NCBI GenBank assembly: GCA_020650975.1
Contig: JAIPMN010007552.1
Coordinates: 1 to 20,920 of the forward strand
DNA length: 20,920 nt
Reading direction: 5' to 3'
Source of the DNA: Apostichopus californicus
Lineage: Eukaryota; Echinodermata; Holothuroidea; Aspidochirotida; Stichopodidae
The notes under the pieces were generated by a model that had not been told where the DNA came from, made no database searches, and saw only the letters and a list, made by a program, of their open reading frames with translations. Of the stretch, positions 18,374 through 20,920 are shown piece by piece; positions within the stretch are counted from its first letter, which is position 1, and each line of letters begins with the position of its first letter. The position numbers and the translations under genes were made by a program.

Positions 18374-18660
18374 CGGTTGCTAGCGGGGCCGTAAGTAAAC
18401 TTAACATGTTTGCGATGGAAATCATACTTGATAGTTAACTTTAATTTCTGCAGATCAAAATCATTCTTGGTAGCTCAAAATTATGCTTAATTGTTGGTGA
18501 AAATAAATTATTTGTATCTGCCTATTTTGCCTAACTGTTACATTCAACTTGTTGAGTACCTGGTAATTGTGGGGAAGCCCATTCGCAAGACTGATTTTGA
18601 GACCCTGATCCAGTATCCAGTAGAACAAAGATGAAACATGTTACATTATACCTTTGTATT

Positions 18661-18961
18661 CAAGGGCGTAGGAACTGGGGGGCGCCAGCCCCCCCAGTGA
18701 AAAATATCAAAAAACCCCTTTTTCATTTCCAAATGAGAAAAAAAATCTCATTTGGAGCACCAAATTGCATCTAAGGCCAGGTGAAAATGCAAAATTATTT
18801 ACAAAATGGAGTGGCCGGGTGTTGAAGTGGGCTATATTGCGCCAAATTGCATCTGAAGCCACCTGGAAATGCAAAAAAACACCCCCTCCCCTTAGACCCC
18901 TCCCCCAGGCCGGCCATCAGTCTTCAGCCCCCCCACTCAAAAGTACCTTCCTACGCCACTG
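18661..18961. mobile_element. hAT-type MITE with 8-bp target duplication
   Basis: TTTGTATT directly precedes (18653-18660) and follows (18962-18969) the element. The ends are CAAGGGCGTAGGAA and the reverse complement of CAGTGGCGTAGGAA (12 of 14 paired). An 8-bp duplication with CAG-GGCG-type ends is diagnostic of hAT. The 301-bp body has two related inner segments (CAAATTGCATCTAAGGCCA and CAAATTGCATCTGAAGCCA) and no transposase. Confidence 0.88.
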
Positions 18962-18969
18962 TTTGTATT

Positions 18970-19532
18970 ATTACACTAGACATATGTTATTACTTTCTAA
19001 CAGAATGGGTTTTGACAAACAGATGAGTTCCTTTCTTAGCCAATATTGTTCATGCTAGTGGATTATCCATCCATCCATTGTCATCTAGTGGATTATCCAT
19101 CCATTGTCATCAAGCTAAGTGCCACTGCTCCCTTCCTCCAGTGGTGTGTCCAAATTGGGGTGGGGTGTGGGGGGGGTGGGGGGGGGTTGTAAGCCTATGT
19201 ATCCTATGCCCCTGCATTAATAAGTAAGTAAGCAATCAGAATATGGTTAACTTTAACAGATTGTAAAGACATTTTATATATGTTAACCTCGTTACCTGAT
19301 ATGGATCTAACTGTCACCATGTTGTGCCCTTTCTTCGATTTTGTTTCTGAAAATTTAATTTGAGTTGCATGGACATAATACACATTAATATGATCACCGT
19401 GAAGAAATATTGTGTCTTCATTAGTGTTTCGTTGTGCTGATTTCAGTGGCGTGTGCAACCAGGGAGAGGTGGGGACATAGAGGGAGAGGTGGGGCTGCAG
19501 AGAGGATCTTCATGTCAAATGACACCTGTCTT
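18970..19532 (+). other. Intergenic sequence with small repeats
   Basis: Contains a 29-bp tandem duplication (CTAGTGGATTATCCATCC at about 19056 and 19085), a G-rich tract (19157-19190) and two isolated CAGTGGYGTGTSC sequences (19139 and 19445) that look like hAT ends without partners. No gene seen. Confidence 0.55.
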
Positions 19533-19571
19533 TCAGCCTCTGAAGATCCTGCTAGGATCAAAACGTCAGGC
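19533..19571 (+). repeat. Dispersed palindromic repeat, plus-strand copy
   Basis: CAGCCTCTGAA, then GATCCTGCTAGGATC, then AAAACGTCAGGC. It is the best preserved outer flanks of the family in this window, with one A replacing G in the GAAAC block. Confidence 0.8.
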
Positions 19572-20371
19572 CCGCCTACTTTTACACATTCTTTAAAAAC
19601 TGCACAGAAATTGCAAAGCTTGGGGTCACGTGATGGGGCATCTGATCCATGATTGGTTCAATACTACCTACTTCGAAACTTTACTAATAATCATCAAATC
19701 TATCAATGAATGAACCAATCATGGTCCTAATTTTTGGTTATGATTTTCTTTGTCTGAAAATATGGGCTCGAAACCTAGACGTCTGAAAATGTACCGAATA
19801 ATTTCTTATGAATTTCTGTTTTCGGGAACTGTGGGAATTAACGAGTGTAAACTTGAAGGTCAAAGTGCAAAGGGTTAAATACCTTGCAGGAGTTTAATAG
19901 GAACGTGAAGGGGGGGGGGGGTTAATATTACTCCATGACGATAGATTAATGTTAACATTACGCCGATTGGCTGATTAAACAAGTGTGTTCATGTACACAC
20001 ATCGTTGCTCTGATTTTATAAGGCCTATGCAATCAGCCGGTTTTTAATACGTAAGTTTGTAGTTTGCTCACTGTACGACATACTGCATAGTAGATATATT
20101 GTCTAGGAGTTTAGTAAATGGTAGGCAGGGCCGGATTGGAGCTACGTGATGTTACCGGCGGCGCAACCCCTTTGAAACAACCAGAACATTGGACGATTGA
20201 CTAGTGTCTTTGGCGACCAAGGGAAGACCGGCCCCTCGGACCCAACGGCGCAAAGGTTCCTACCGGTATGCCAATCCATCCCTGATGGTAGAAATCGTAT
20301 CTTCGAGACCGTAGATAACCGATTAATTTAAAAGGTTGAAACGGTTTAATGACAATTTTTTTCTCTACTTT
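19572..20371 (+). other. Intergenic sequence with a short inverted repeat and a MITE
   Basis: A perfect 14-bp inverted repeat CCATGATTGGTTCA (19647-19660) and its complement (19711-19724) flank 50 bp. A G-run lies at 19911-19921. The MITE at 20126-20284 is listed separately. No coding region supported. Confidence 0.55.
20126..20284. mobile_element. Short hAT-type MITE
   Basis: The ends CAGGGCCGGATTGG and the reverse complement of CAGGGATGGATTGG pair at 12 of 14. Flanks ATGGTAGG (20118-20125) and ATGGTAGA (20285-20292) match at 7 of 8 positions, as expected of an aged 8-bp duplication. The 159-bp body is GC-rich compared with its surroundings and non-coding. Confidence 0.78.
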
Positions 20372-20776
20372 CAATTAATGTATATTATCATTATGTAGCA
20401 AATACTAAAGTTGATTGAAGCACATTAGTGTTGGCCCCGATACATGCCAGTTTGATATATCTTGCATACAACAGAAAATTAATGTATATTATCATGATGT
20501 AGAAAATAATAAAGTTTATTGAATTAGTTCAATTATGCGGCCGCCATACTAAAACCCAGAATGTTATAAGCACATTAGTGTTGGCCCCGATACATGCCAG
20601 TTTAATATATCTTGCATACAACAGAAAATTAATGTATATTATCATGATGTAGAAAATAATAAAGTTTATTGAATTAGTTCAATTATGCGGCCGCCATACT
20701 AAAACCCAGAATGTTATGAGCACATTAGTGTTGGCCCCGATACATGCCAGTTTAATATATCTTGCATACAACAGAA
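20372..20776 (+). repeat. 150-bp tandem repeat, two full copies and one shortened
   Basis: The segment GCACATTAGTGTTGGCCCCG recurs at about 20420, 20570 and 20720. The full unit (20477-20626 and 20627-20776) is nearly identical between copies and includes GCGGCCGCCATACTAAAACC. The first copy lacks about 45 bp including that part. The sequence after 20776 to the window end is unique and AT-rich, with no gene seen. Confidence 0.9.
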
Positions 20777-20920
20777 CTGTTTTACTTAATATTTCCATTG
20801 GAAAAACAACCTACAAAAATTGAAAATCTTCAAAAAAATTGTTTGAAAACTTAGTCTGAAAATTTAACAAAAACTGCTACGGTAGTTGAAAACCTTTTTC
20901 TTCAAGAGTGGGGAATGGGT

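Noticed and set aside
19139-19457. Element bounded by CAGTGGTGTGTCC and CAGTGGCGTGTGC
   Set aside because: Both sequences point the same way rather than inverted, and no flanking duplication was found; probably two separate truncated ends.
19977-20035. Promoter of a downstream gene (CCAAT-like and TATA-like words, CACGTG near 19627)
   Set aside because: Such words are common by chance; no exon or start was found to the right.

Overview
The window is eukaryotic genomic DNA, probably from a marine invertebrate deuterostome. That guess rests on MDC1 gene structure, hAT-like MITEs and the repeat style, and the exact taxon is uncertain. It holds most of one plus-strand gene with introns, recognisable as MDC1, the mediator of DNA-damage checkpoint that reads gamma-H2AX. 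I reconstruct thirteen coding exons from 1020 to the stop at 18015-18017. They join in frame through 12 introns into a 1515-residue C-terminal fragment. The 5' part, including the expected FHA domain, lies upstream of the window.

Layout. An intron with an 84-bp satellite-like array (1-845) leads to three short phase 1-1 exons (1020-2935), each carrying a TQAV site and an acidic serine cluster. Exons 4 and 5 (4130-4305, 5197-5419) flank a 35-bp minisatellite. Exon 6 (6877-8060) carries five T-Q-x-Y-G motifs and an internal 138-bp duplication. Exon 7 (9184-11121) is a long, charged, low-complexity exon sharing a roughly 209-bp, about 96% identical module with exon 6. Exons 8-13 (11621-18017) encode a tandem BRCT pair closely resembling vertebrate MDC1, with the phosphopeptide-binding T-G and R-x-x-K residues intact, and a short basic tail.

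The final intron (16086-17932) looks like a U12-type AT-AC intron. It starts ATATCCTTT, has a TTCCTTGAC branch site and ends in AC 11 nt after the branch A. Only this join carries the frame through the end of BRCT2 to a stop.

The introns and 3' flank are crowded with repeats: 84-, 35-, 52- and about 120-bp tandem arrays, AT-rich arrays, at least three MITE-like elements with terminal inverted repeats and flanking duplications plus one weaker one, and a dispersed short palindromic repeat that brackets the last exon in inverted orientation. Beyond the probable polyadenylation signal at 18368 I see no further gene, only repeats and a partial 150-bp tandem array. No RNA genes, CRISPR arrays or viral genes were found.

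How the parts would work together: the C-terminal BRCT pair would dock on phosphorylated H2AX tails, the TQ-rich region would be phosphorylated by ATM-like kinases to recruit an RNF8-like FHA ligase, and the acidic SD/DSDT patches would be CK2 sites for an NBS1-like partner. These roles are transferred from vertebrate MDC1 and are not shown by the sequence.
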